The notes beneath the pieces were generated by a model, which worked only from the letters and a program-made list of their open reading frames with translations, had not been told where the DNA came from and did no database searches. Position numbers and translations under genes: made by a program. From positions 1 through 41,541 of the forward strand of contig CAAGJU010000277.1 in the NCBI GenBank assembly GCA_900770225.1: a stretch of DNA of 41,541 nt. The letters are read 5' to 3'. Numbering within the stretch: the first letter of the stretch is position 1; each line of letters begins with the position of its first letter. This DNA is from Lachnospiraceae bacterium. GTDB taxonomy: Bacteria > Bacillota > Clostridia > Lachnospirales > Lachnospiraceae. Below are positions 22,596-30,529 of this stretch, piece by piece.

Positions 22596-24221
22596 ATGAT
22601 CCGAACATTGATCGCCGATGATGAGCAGAAAATCATCAGTCTCATCACAGTGCTCGTTGACTGGAAAAATCTGGGAATAGAACTTGCGGGAACTGCCCGG
22701 AACGGCATGGAAGCCCTGCAGATGATACGGAATACGCCGGTCGATATCCTGATTACGGATATTCGCATGCCGGGTATCAGCGGTATCGATCTGATCGATC
22801 AGGTACACGCGATTTCACCGCGCACGAGGATTATCATTATCAGCGGTTTCGCAGAATTCGAATACGCCCGGGCTGCCATGCAGAAAGGTGTTGTCGACTA
22901 CCTCCTGAAGCCGGTCAATCAGGGGGATATGGAAAAAGCGCTGATCAAGGCACGTGACAGTATTCTCGCTGAAAACGCGGATATGGACAGAGCAACCCGG
23001 GAAAAGTCCAGACACGAAGAGGATATCCGGAACCTCCGACAGATGCTCATTGAGGATCTGATGAAGGAATCTGCCGTTAAGCTTCACGAGCAGGATCTGT
23101 CCGAACGCTATCACTTCGGTATCGGACACGGCATTTATCAGGCTTATTGTCTCCGGATCGATGAGACAGGGAGATGCACAACCGGTCAGCACAAGGTCGG
23201 TGCAGAAAAAGCAGTGGAGATCCTGAATGCCCTCAGTATCCATGATCAGGCGGATATGGTCATCCACCGGTATCGTTTTTCTGATGAAAAAAAAGAACTA
23301 TGCAGTTCCATTCTGGGAATCATCAATACGGAGGATGAGCCTGACCGGATAAAGAAATACCTGCGGAGATGCCTCAGCGAGCTGATCGTGCAGGAACAGC
23401 TGATCGGCGGTATCAGCTATTCATTTGGTCTCGGTACCTCCGTTGACAGGCCGGAAGAAATTGCGCAGTCTCTGCGATCAGCCCTTATGGCTTCCTGTGA
23501 CAAGATCCTTTATGGAAGCAACAGAATCTATGACACGGGTTCAACGGACGTAAAGCGCAAAACGGTTCAGTTTTCAGAGCAGTATCTTGACAGGATTCAC
23601 AGCGCCATTGAACACTGTTCATCGGAAGAAGGCAGAGAAGCCGTCCATCTGCTGAAGGATACAGCGATCTCGGAGATGAAAAAGGAAAATTCCCTGAGCG
23701 GTTATGATCTTTTTTCTCTTGTCTGCGCTGCCTATGCGGGTTTTGCTACACTTCTGAACGGTTATGATGACGCGCCGGAAAAAGACAGATTCACGACTGA
23801 AGCTGACAACATATCATCGTTTGACGGACTTTTTGACCTGCTGGAACGTTCGATTGGCAGCGATCTGGAGGCGAAGCAGGAAGAAGCGGACAGAACCAGG
23901 CTTCGTCCTGTCCGCATAGCTGAGAATTATATCCGGAAACACTACAGTGATCCGCAGATCTCACTCGAGATGATCAGCTCCATGGCAGGGCTGTCGCCGA
24001 CATATTTTTCTGTTCTGTTCAAGAAAGAGACCGGATGCGGATTTGCACGATACCTGATCAACATCCGTATGGAAGAAGCAAAAAATATGCTGAAGGGAAC
24101 GAATCTCTCCATCTCCGAGATCGCGCAGAAAACCGGGTATCATGATATCAAAAGCTTCAATCAGAACTTCGAGAAAACCTTCGGTGTTCGCCCGAGCAAA
24201 TACAGGAAACTGTATGGCTGA
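22596..24221 (+). CDS. YesN-type response regulator with AraC HTH
   Basis: Transcription factor of a two-component system. The receiver domain (residues 1-120) has acidic D8-D9, phospho-acceptor D55 in ILITDIRMPG, and K105 in DYLLKPV. A long middle region (about 125-430) has no clear motif and includes a helical linker. The C-terminal AraC/XylS domain has two helix-turn-helix segments: YIRKHYSDPQISLEMISSMA, SPTYFSVLFKKETG, then ISEIAQKTGYHDIKSFNQNFEK and the closing FGVRPSKYRK. At 541 residues it is typical of the YesN class that controls sugar uptake. GGAGGA precedes the ATG at 22596. The partner kinase is encoded 140 bases downstream, and the most likely target is the adjacent ABC operon (inference). 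Confidence 0.94.
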   Translation: MIRTLIADDEQKIISLITVLVDWKNLGIELAGTARNGMEALQMIRNTPVDILITDIRMPGISGIDLIDQVHAISPRTRIIIISGFAEFEYARAAMQKGVVDYLLKPVNQGDMEKALIKARDSILAENADMDRATREKSRHEEDIRNLRQMLIEDLMKESAVKLHEQDLSERYHFGIGHGIYQAYCLRIDETGRCTTGQHKVGAEKAVEILNALSIHDQADMVIHRYRFSDEKKELCSSILGIINTEDEPDRIKKYLRRCLSELIVQEQLIGGISYSFGLGTSVDRPEEIAQSLRSALMASCDKILYGSNRIYDTGSTDVKRKTVQFSEQYLDRIHSAIEHCSSEEGREAVHLLKDTAISEMKKENSLSGYDLFSLVCAAYAGFATLLNGYDDAPEKDRFTTEADNISSFDGLFDLLERSIGSDLEAKQEEADRTRLRPVRIAENYIRKHYSDPQISLEMISSMAGLSPTYFSVLFKKETGCGFARYLINIRMEEAKNMLKGTNLSISEIAQKTGYHDIKSFNQNFEKTFGVRPSKYRKLYG

Positions 24222-24361
24222 CAGGTGGATTCCAAACTTGTCTGTTTGAGACAGGAGCTTCTGTTTGCGTAAATACATAAACGATTCATTGGAAAGAGTG
24301 AAGTTTACTGCCTTTGTAACCACATAAAGCAGGTGTTCCATGTGAGAGAAGTAAACTGCAA

Positions 24362-25468
24362 ATGAAAAATAAATGCGACATGAATTTACCGAATTCCAGA
24401 GAAAACCGTCCAATAGAATATCTGTCCGACAGAATAAAGAAAATCTTCGCTGCAGGGATGGCGCTGCTCATCGGCGTTGATATCACCCTGATCATTTCTG
24501 TGGCAAAGGGCGGAGAGAACATATGGCTTCTGCTTTTCTTTCTGTTCGTGACGGCGTTATTTCCGCTCATATGGAATGTGTATGTGAAAAGGCCTTTTCT
24601 GAATACGGAGGATGCCATCAAACGGTTCAATGAGGGTTTTATCACTGCCGGTCAGCTCAACAGGGAGAAGCTGTACCCAAGTGCTTCGACCCGCGAACTG
24701 ATCCGACGGGTCTCTGAGATGCTGAGCGTTTCGCAGTCTCTCAGTGTCAGCAAGAGACAGGCACAGTACCTGGCACTGCAGAATCAGATCAATCCGCATT
24801 TTCTGTACAATACGCTGGACAGCATACGATCTGAGGTGTATCTCGCCGGACTTTACAATGTCGCCGATATGACAGAAGCGCTGGCTACATTTTTCCGATA
24901 CACCATCAGTAAGGTAGAAAATCTGGTGACGATCGAGGATGAACTGGACAACTGCCGGAACTATTTCAGGATCCAGCAGTATCGCTTCGGCGAAAGGATC
25001 CAGCTGCGGATAGAAACGGATGATGACGCGGATGAGATTCGCAACGCACTCATCCCAAAACTGACGCTGCAGCCGATTCTCGAAAACAGTATTATTCATG
25101 GAACGGAGATGCGTATCGATCACGGTATTTCTACAATACGTCTCACACAGACGGACGACCGGATCATTATCACGGTATCGGATAATGGCGTCGGCATGGA
25201 TCAGGAGACACTGCAGAAGCTGAATATGCGGCTGAATTCCTCCCGCCATCTGTATCAATCGGACATATCCCGCGAATCCGGCAACGGCATTGCTCTTGAA
25301 AACGTGAGCAACAGGATCCACCTGCTGTTCGGTGCAGAATACGGACTTCATATCTATTCGATCAGGGATGTGGGCACCGATGTGGAAATCTCCATACCAA
25401 AAATATATGACGAAAATGAACTGAAGGATATCCGGAAGGAATTTTTTCAGGGCAGGAGCGAGGGATGA
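24362..25468 (+). CDS. LytS/YesM-type sensor histidine kinase
   Basis: Membrane histidine kinase, partner of the preceding regulator. Two hydrophobic segments lie close together near the N-terminus (about residues 29-49 and 55-74), with almost no extracellular loop, so there is no external ligand domain of the usual YesM kind. The His_kinase domain has QNQINPHFLYNTLDSIR with phospho-acceptor H146, then the ATP-binding domain with LQPILENSIIHG (N-box), DNGVGMD and GNGIALENVSNRIHLLFG. The ATG at 24362 has only a weak GAGAGAAG upstream; the ATG at 24380 is possible. At 368 residues it is short for the class. Its stop overlaps the start of the degenerate ABC protein (ATGA), so those two are coupled. 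Without a sensor domain it probably takes its signal from another protein. Confidence 0.92.
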   Translation: MKNKCDMNLPNSRENRPIEYLSDRIKKIFAAGMALLIGVDITLIISVAKGGENIWLLLFFLFVTALFPLIWNVYVKRPFLNTEDAIKRFNEGFITAGQLNREKLYPSASTRELIRRVSEMLSVSQSLSVSKRQAQYLALQNQINPHFLYNTLDSIRSEVYLAGLYNVADMTEALATFFRYTISKVENLVTIEDELDNCRNYFRIQQYRFGERIQLRIETDDDADEIRNALIPKLTLQPILENSIIHGTEMRIDHGISTIRLTQTDDRIIITVSDNGVGMDQETLQKLNMRLNSSRHLYQSDISRESGNGIALENVSNRIHLLFGAEYGLHIYSIRDVGTDVEISIPKIYDENELKDIRKEFFQGRSEG

Positions 25469-26685
25469 GACATGAAATATTCAGAGCTGAGAGAGTAACA
25501 TACCGGAAAGAGGACATTATTTTTCTCAGGGATTTTGAACTGAATATATACGAAGGCGAGTGCATGGGCCTTCTTCCCTTGGATTCTTTCGGCCTGGACG
25601 GCCTGCTTGATGTCCTCCGATACAACAGTCCCGTGTTTAACGGTTATATCTATTATCAGGGCAGAATGATCAACTCATGGAGACGTGATCCCTCTCATAG
25701 CTCTGCGCAGCCGCACATCGCTGTCATCACGGAAAAAAGTTCCCTGGCTTCCTGTCTGTCCGTTTCTGTCAATATTTTTATCATCCGGCCGGATACAGAA
25801 GAACAGATCATCAATAACAGGCTGTACCGAAAGCTCCTTCTCCCTGTATTTCAGGAGATTGGCGTCGACATCTCTCCGGACAGGATCGTCGAAGATCTCA
25901 CATCCTTTGAGCGGATCATCGTTGAGATCATACGGGCAGTCATTCATGAAAACAGACTCATTGTTCTCAAGGAGCTCGGCAATGAAATCAGCCGAAAGGA
26001 ACTGGAAAAACTGAAGCAGATCATCCGGTTCTACTGTGCAAAGGGCTTCTCATTTCTCTATATCAGTTCCAATGCCGATGAAACACTGCAGATGTCAGAC
26101 AGGATTGCTTTTATGCAGAACGGGACGATCATCAAGATCCTGAATCGCACTGATTTCACCGATCCTGAGAAAAAAATACTGCTGCAGAAGGCATCTGATT
26201 ATCCCGCCTCCCTGATCCATGATCCCGGATGTGAGATGATCATATGCCCGAATGTGGCTGATGCACATCGGAAATTTAATGAATTTGTGGCACACCGGGG
26301 AAAAGACTGCGCATACATCTCTGCACATCCGGAAGAAAGCATGATATTTCCAGACATGTCTGTATATGATAATCTCTGCTTTAATGCGGACCGGAGGATC
26401 CGCGACATCTGGATCAGCCGGCAGGTAAGGAAAAGCATCGCTATCGAATATAGTCAGATGTTTGCCGCGATGGACCAGCCGGCCGGTACGCTGTCCAAAA
26501 CAGACAGGGTTAAACTCGTCTACGAAAGAATTTTATTTCAGAAACCCCGACATGTTATAATAGAGACGCCGTTTGTCAATGAGGATCTCCGGCACCGCCT
26601 CAGCATCACGGAAAACATCATGAAAATGCTGCGAGCGGGAATCCGGGTGACAATCCTCACGATTGAAAACGAGAAGATCCGGTAA
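25465..26685 (+). CDS. Degenerate RbsA-like ABC ATPase (probable pseudo-ATPase)
   Basis: A 406-residue homologue of RbsA/MglA-type ATPases that has lost the ATP-handling residues. In the first domain the Walker A position reads LLPLDSFGLDGLLDVL (residues 36-51), with Leu44-Asp45 where Lys-Ser should be. The signature region is EDLTSFERIIVEIIRAV (from 143). Walker B is LIVLKELGN with Lys169 for the Asp, and the H-loop is YISSNADE with Ser202 for His. The second domain lacks a P-loop region, resumes at AYISAHPEESMIFPDMSVYDNL, has SKTDRVK for SGGNQQK and HVIIETPF for the second Walker B. The reading frame is uninterrupted, with AGGAG upstream and a 4-base overlap with the kinase gene, so it is a maintained protein rather than a pseudogene. 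A regulatory role is inferred. Confidence 0.8.
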   Translation: MRHEIFRAERVTYRKEDIIFLRDFELNIYEGECMGLLPLDSFGLDGLLDVLRYNSPVFNGYIYYQGRMINSWRRDPSHSSAQPHIAVITEKSSLASCLSVSVNIFIIRPDTEEQIINNRLYRKLLLPVFQEIGVDISPDRIVEDLTSFERIIVEIIRAVIHENRLIVLKELGNEISRKELEKLKQIIRFYCAKGFSFLYISSNADETLQMSDRIAFMQNGTIIKILNRTDFTDPEKKILLQKASDYPASLIHDPGCEMIICPNVADAHRKFNEFVAHRGKDCAYISAHPEESMIFPDMSVYDNLCFNADRRIRDIWISRQVRKSIAIEYSQMFAAMDQPAGTLSKTDRVKLVYERILFQKPRHVIIETPFVNEDLRHRLSITENIMKMLRAGIRVTILTIENEKIR

Positions 26686-26713
26686 ACATTCATGCTTTTA
26701 CAGGATGTCACGG

Positions 26714-26763
26714 TATGGTATATCCTGGCAGTACTGCATGCTGCTGATTGCCACCTTACCATA
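26714..26763 (+). other. Nested stem-loop upstream of the COG2509 gene
   Basis: TATGGTA (26714-26720) pairs with TACCATA (26757-26763), and inside it TGGCA (26726-26730) pairs with TGCCA (26749-26753) around a GC-containing loop. It starts 29 bases after the upstream stop and ends 25 bases before the next ATG. It could terminate the two-component transcript or shape the next leader. Confidence 0.4.
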
Positions 26764-26788
26764 TTCAGCCGGTCCATAAGGGGTTATC

Positions 26789-28396
26789 ATGATCAGAATC
26801 AGCCAGTTAAAGCTGCCCGTGGGACATACTGAGGCAGATCTGTTGAAAAAATCTGCTGACACACTGCGCGTCTCAGCAGACGATATCCATCGCATGCGCA
26901 TCGTGCGCCGTTCCATCGACGCCAGAGACAGAGGAAATATCTGTTACGTCTATACGGTTGACGCGGAAATTCCAGGGGAGAAGAAGATCCTCAGCCGCTG
27001 CCGCGGCCGTTCGAATGTGCAGCAGGCACCGCAGATCCGTTATCATTTCCCGGCATCAGGCGAACAGAAGCTCTCCGGACCGCCCGTCATCATCGGAAGC
27101 GGTCCGGCAGGGCTTTTCTGCGCGTGGATGCTGGCAAAACACGGGTATAAACCCATTGTGCTCGAGCGCGGAGATGCCGCCGATGTCCGTCGGAAAAAAA
27201 TAGAGAAATTCTGGGAGGGCGGCACACTGGATCCGGAATCCAACGTACAGTTCGGCGAGGGCGGTGCCGGTACATTTTCTGACGGAAAACTGAATACCGG
27301 CGTACATGACAGGAGCGGCAGGAACCAGGAGGTTCTGCGTCTGTTTGTGAAAGCCGGCGCGCCGGAGGACATCCTCTGGGATGCAAAGCCCCATGTGGGT
27401 ACCGATCTGCTCGTGGATATCGTCCGCAGCCTCCGGGCGCAGATCGAATCCTTCGGTGGCAGCGTGGAATTCCATGCAAAAGTAACCGGCTTTACAATCA
27501 GCGACGGCAGGATCACAGGCGTAACCACAGAGGACGGGCGGAGATTTGTCTCCGATGCCGTTGTTCTGGCGACGGGACACAGTGCCCGTGATACCTTTGT
27601 GACACTGTCACAGCTGGGCATCCGGATGGAGGCAAAGCCTTTTGCGGTCGGCCTTCGCGTACAGCATCCGCAGAAACTGATCAATGATGCACTCTACGGA
27701 CCGGACGCACCGGCAGAACTCGGTGCCGCGCCCTATAAGCTCACACACCGGGCGGCAGACGGCCGGGGTGTCTATTCCTTCTGTATGTGTCCGGGCGGCT
27801 ATATCGTCAATGCGTCTTCCGAAGAGGGACGGCTCGCGGTCAACGGCATGAGCCTGCACGACCGGGCATCCGGGCAGGCGAACAGTGCCATCGTTGTCGC
27901 CGTACGGCCGGAGGATTACGCGGCTTATCAGGTGCCGGAAAGCGATCCCTGCCTGAACGGCATGTATTTTCAGCGAAATCTCGAGGAAAAGGCTTTCCGT
28001 GCCGGCGGCGGAAAAATACCTGTCCAGACGCTGGAAGATTTCCGTAAGCATACGGTCGGCAGTGAGAGTCTGTGGAAACCCTGCACAAAGGGCGCCTGTG
28101 CGTATGGCGATGTGCGCGGTATTCTGCCGGCACAGCTTTCCGCTGATATCGAAGAGGGCATGACAGCATTCGGCAGTATCCTTCCCGGGTTCGATGCGCC
28201 GGAAGCACTGTTTGCCGGCGTGGAAAGCCGTACCTCGTCACCGGTGCGTATCCTCCGGGGAGAAAATCTGGAGAGCCCGCTCGAAGGCCTTTATCCTTGC
28301 GGAGAAGGCGCCGGATTTGCCGGCGGCATCACCTCCGCGGCGATCGACGGCATCAAAGTGGCAGAAAAAATTGCCGAAAAGTACGGTCCTTTATGA
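26789..28396 (+). CDS. COG2509-type FAD-dependent dehydrogenase
   Basis: Uncharacterised flavoprotein of the FAD-dependent dehydrogenase group. An N-terminal region of about 90 residues (RISQLKLPVGHTEADLLKKSA, RRSIDARDRGNICYVYTV) precedes the Rossmann motif VIIGSGPAGLFCAWMLA. Further family features are VLERG, ESNVQFGEGGAGTFSDGKLNT, DLLVDIVRSLR, VVLATGHSARDTF and, at the end, GLYPCGEGAGFAGGITSAAIDGIKVAE. The 535-residue length is usual. The ATG at 26789 follows AAGGGG. The substrate is unknown; the gene is widespread in Firmicutes as a conserved orphan. It probably has no link to the preceding regulatory genes beyond position, as a nested stem-loop lies between. Confidence 0.92.
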   Translation: MIRISQLKLPVGHTEADLLKKSADTLRVSADDIHRMRIVRRSIDARDRGNICYVYTVDAEIPGEKKILSRCRGRSNVQQAPQIRYHFPASGEQKLSGPPVIIGSGPAGLFCAWMLAKHGYKPIVLERGDAADVRRKKIEKFWEGGTLDPESNVQFGEGGAGTFSDGKLNTGVHDRSGRNQEVLRLFVKAGAPEDILWDAKPHVGTDLLVDIVRSLRAQIESFGGSVEFHAKVTGFTISDGRITGVTTEDGRRFVSDAVVLATGHSARDTFVTLSQLGIRMEAKPFAVGLRVQHPQKLINDALYGPDAPAELGAAPYKLTHRAADGRGVYSFCMCPGGYIVNASSEEGRLAVNGMSLHDRASGQANSAIVVAVRPEDYAAYQVPESDPCLNGMYFQRNLEEKAFRAGGGKIPVQTLEDFRKHTVGSESLWKPCTKGACAYGDVRGILPAQLSADIEEGMTAFGSILPGFDAPEALFAGVESRTSSPVRILRGENLESPLEGLYPCGEGAGFAGGITSAAIDGIKVAEKIAEKYGPL

Positions 28397-28421
28397 CAAT
28401 TATTCCGGCAGTTATTTTTCT

Positions 28422-28449
28422 TTTACATAATGTGTACGTATGTTACAAT
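28422..28449 (+). promoter_or_regulatory. Sigma-A-type promoter before radC
   Basis: TTTACA (28422-28427), a 16-base spacer and TACAAT (28444-28449) form a good vegetative promoter 60 bases before radC. It probably drives radC and the mre genes. Confidence 0.55.
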
Positions 28450-28509
28450 ATTTTGCATCCATGAGATCCGTAACTCAAAAACCTTCAACGGAGATACAGG
28501 GTACATGGA

Positions 28510-29223
28510 ATGAATATTTCAATGAAAAACATGCCGGAGGAAGACCGCCCTTATGAGAAATGCAAGAGGAGCGGTCCGCAGGTGCTGACGGATGCCGAGC
28601 TGCTCGCTGTTATTCTGCGAACAGGAAGACAGGGGACCAATTCGCTCGAGCTCTCGAAGCAGATCCTGCAGATGTGCCGCTATGAGAACGGCCTGACGGG
28701 GCTTCTGCATCTGACACTGCCGCAGCTGAAAGAGCTGGAAGGCGTGGGTGATGTAAAGGCCTGTCAGATTATGTGCATCGGGGAGCTTTCCAAGCGGATA
28801 TCGCGAAGCGGTGCGAAGAAGATGCTGGATTTTCGCAATCCGGCCAGCATCGCCGATTACTACATGGAACGGCTGCGGCATGAAGAACAGGAAATCGTCA
28901 TCTGCATGATGCTGGATACGAAAAATCATCTTCTGGGAGAAGAGGAGCTGACGAGAGGAACGGTGAACCAGTCGCTGGTGTCGCCGCGCGAACTCTTTCT
29001 GAAGGCTCTTTCGTATCATGCTGTGCAGATTATACTTGTACATAATCATCCGAGTGGTGATCCGACGCCAAGCAGAGAAGATATCCGTATCACAGAACGG
29101 ATTTTTACTGCGGGGCAGATCATCGGTATAGCGCTCACTGACCATCTCGTGATCGGAGACAGACAATACGCAAGTTTTATGGAATGCGGTCTGATGGAGG
29201 AGATCCGGGAAGGCAGCGCCTGA
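28510..29223 (+). CDS. radC: RadC family JAB-domain protein
   Basis: RadC/YicR family protein, once thought to act in DNA repair; the role remains unclear. The N-terminal part has EEDRPYEKCKRSGPQVLTDAELLAVILRTG and a helix-hairpin-helix-like segment (LPQLKELEGVGDVKACQI). The C-terminal JAB/MPN metal-binding motif is HNHPSGDPTPSREDI, with the distal LTDHLVIGD. The 237-residue length is normal. The start at 28510 is the most upstream ATG; the ATG at 28522 also fits the family N-terminus. The nearest GGAG is distant, so the ribosome site is weak. Placement directly before mreB is classical in Firmicutes. Cytoplasmic. Confidence 0.95.
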   Translation: MNISMKNMPEEDRPYEKCKRSGPQVLTDAELLAVILRTGRQGTNSLELSKQILQMCRYENGLTGLLHLTLPQLKELEGVGDVKACQIMCIGELSKRISRSGAKKMLDFRNPASIADYYMERLRHEEQEIVICMMLDTKNHLLGEEELTRGTVNQSLVSPRELFLKALSYHAVQIILVHNHPSGDPTPSREDIRITERIFTAGQIIGIALTDHLVIGDRQYASFMECGLMEEIREGSA

Positions 29224-29259
29224 AGTGCCGGGCATCATCCGGATGGCTGGTGAATATAG

Positions 29260-30276
29260 ATGAAATCTGATCGTGCTTTCGGCGTGGATCTGGGCACCGG
29301 CAGTGTGAAGATTTACGACCAGAAGAATGATAAAATATTCAAAGAGTGCAACGCAGCGGCTGTCAGAAGCGGCGGAACTGTCATCGCAGCAGGTGATGAG
29401 GCCTTTGCACTGACAGGAAGGACACCGGTCAGTGTGGAGATCATCCGGCCGATGACCAACGGCCATGTCCAGAACGCATTGATGATGGAGGCTGTCCTGC
29501 ACACCCTTCTCAGCAGATGCGGCGGTTTTGCCGGGCTGCACCCGGCTGTCTTTTTCTCTGTCCCCGTGGATATTACGGCAATCGAACGAAGGACCTATAC
29601 GACGGTCACGAAGAAAGGGCGTTTCCGCAATGCCAGTGTATTTCTTGTGGAAAAGCCAATCGCTGATGCACTGGCTCTCGGTATCCCCATTCTCAACACA
29701 GACGGCGCTGTGCTGATCAACATCGGCACACAGAGCACACAGGTTTCGGTCATTGCCGACCGTCGTGTGATCATCTCACAGACAATCCCGGTCGGAGGTC
29801 AGCAGTTTACAGAGGAGATCGTTGAAAGCATCCGGCGCAGGAACAGTTTTATCGTAAGTGAAAATACAGCGCGCCGCCTCAAGATGACGCTCTGCCGTCT
29901 TGATAATGATCCGGGTGACGGCTGCAAGGTCGGCGGTATTGATGTGGAGAGCGGTCTGCCAAGGGACGGCATTGTCTCTTCGGCAAATGTCATTACGAGC
30001 GTGAAGCGGAAGATGGAAGTGATCAGTGCCGACATTCTCCGGCTGATGGAGCGCTTTCCTCCGCATATCCGCGAAATTGCCATGACAGAGGGTATCATAG
30101 TGACCGGCGGAAGCGCCAGGATCCCAGGGATGCAGGCCTATCTCTCGGAGAGGCTCGGTTGTCCGGTTTCTGTCTCTCCGCTGTATGAACTGAGTACCGT
30201 TACAGGGCTGAAAACGATCATGACGCATCGGGAGCTGACCCACTGGGCAGTGCCCGCCGGCAAGCCTCTCGATTAG
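29260..30276 (+). CDS. mreB: MreB-like rod-shape protein with altered nucleotide site
   Basis: Actin-fold protein at the head of the mre cluster. The first phosphate motif is kept (FGVDLGTGSVKIYD), as are the EKPIADALALGIPI segment with its Glu and the adenosine motif VTGGSARIPG. The second phosphate motif reads INIGTQSTQVSVI, with Asn154 in place of the Asp and GTQST for GGGTT of classical MreB (VDIGGGTT). The rest aligns well (VGGQQFTEEIVESIRRR, ENTARRLK). At 338 residues it is full length. The start at 29260 has a weak ribosome site. mreC follows after a 253-base gap holding a palindromic repeat. It should organise peptidoglycan elongation at the membrane with MreC, MreD, PBP2 and RodA; whether it hydrolyses ATP is doubtful. 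Confidence 0.88.
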   Translation: MKSDRAFGVDLGTGSVKIYDQKNDKIFKECNAAAVRSGGTVIAAGDEAFALTGRTPVSVEIIRPMTNGHVQNALMMEAVLHTLLSRCGGFAGLHPAVFFSVPVDITAIERRTYTTVTKKGRFRNASVFLVEKPIADALALGIPILNTDGAVLINIGTQSTQVSVIADRRVIISQTIPVGGQQFTEEIVESIRRRNSFIVSENTARRLKMTLCRLDNDPGDGCKVGGIDVESGLPRDGIVSSANVITSVKRKMEVISADILRLMERFPPHIREIAMTEGIIVTGGSARIPGMQAYLSERLGCPVSVSPLYELSTVTGLKTIMTHRELTHWAVPAGKPLD

Positions 30277-30311
30277 ATTCTGTTACTATTTACTTGTTGC
30301 ATGCCACTGTC

Positions 30312-30447
30312 ACACATGGAGACTTCCAGCCTCGACGCGCTCTCGCTTGTCCTCGGCGTAGCGGTGGTAAGCTCATCCATCGGCTTCTCCTCCGATTTAA
30401 TAATCACCGACGCCTGCGGTGGTCTCGGCCTGGGAGTCTCCATGTGT
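30312..30447. repeat. Intergenic palindromic repeat, copy D (type-2 ends)
   Basis: Inverted ends ACACATGGAGAC (30312-30323) and GTCTCCATGTGT (30436-30447) flank the core CTCTCGCTTGTCCTCGGCGT followed by AGCGGTGGTAAGCTCATCC. The same core is found in copies B and E inside quite different ends (ATACAGATGC...). It lies between mreB and mreC and fills half of that gap. Confidence 0.88.
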
Positions 30448-30529
30448 TCTGTGGCTATGCCGTAGCCTGAAAGGCAATCAACTATCATCATGTCTTATGG
30501 AAACGGACGAAATTTAAAATGGATTCAGG

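Noticed and set aside
25465..26685. The degenerate ABC gene as a pseudogene
   Set aside because: The frame is uninterrupted for 406 codons, a ribosome site is present, the start overlaps the kinase stop, and the hydrophobic framework of the fold is kept while only catalytic residues change.
28519..29541. A 340-codon minus-strand frame spanning radC and the mreB start
   Set aside because: It crosses two well-supported plus-strand genes and lacks any recognisable domain.
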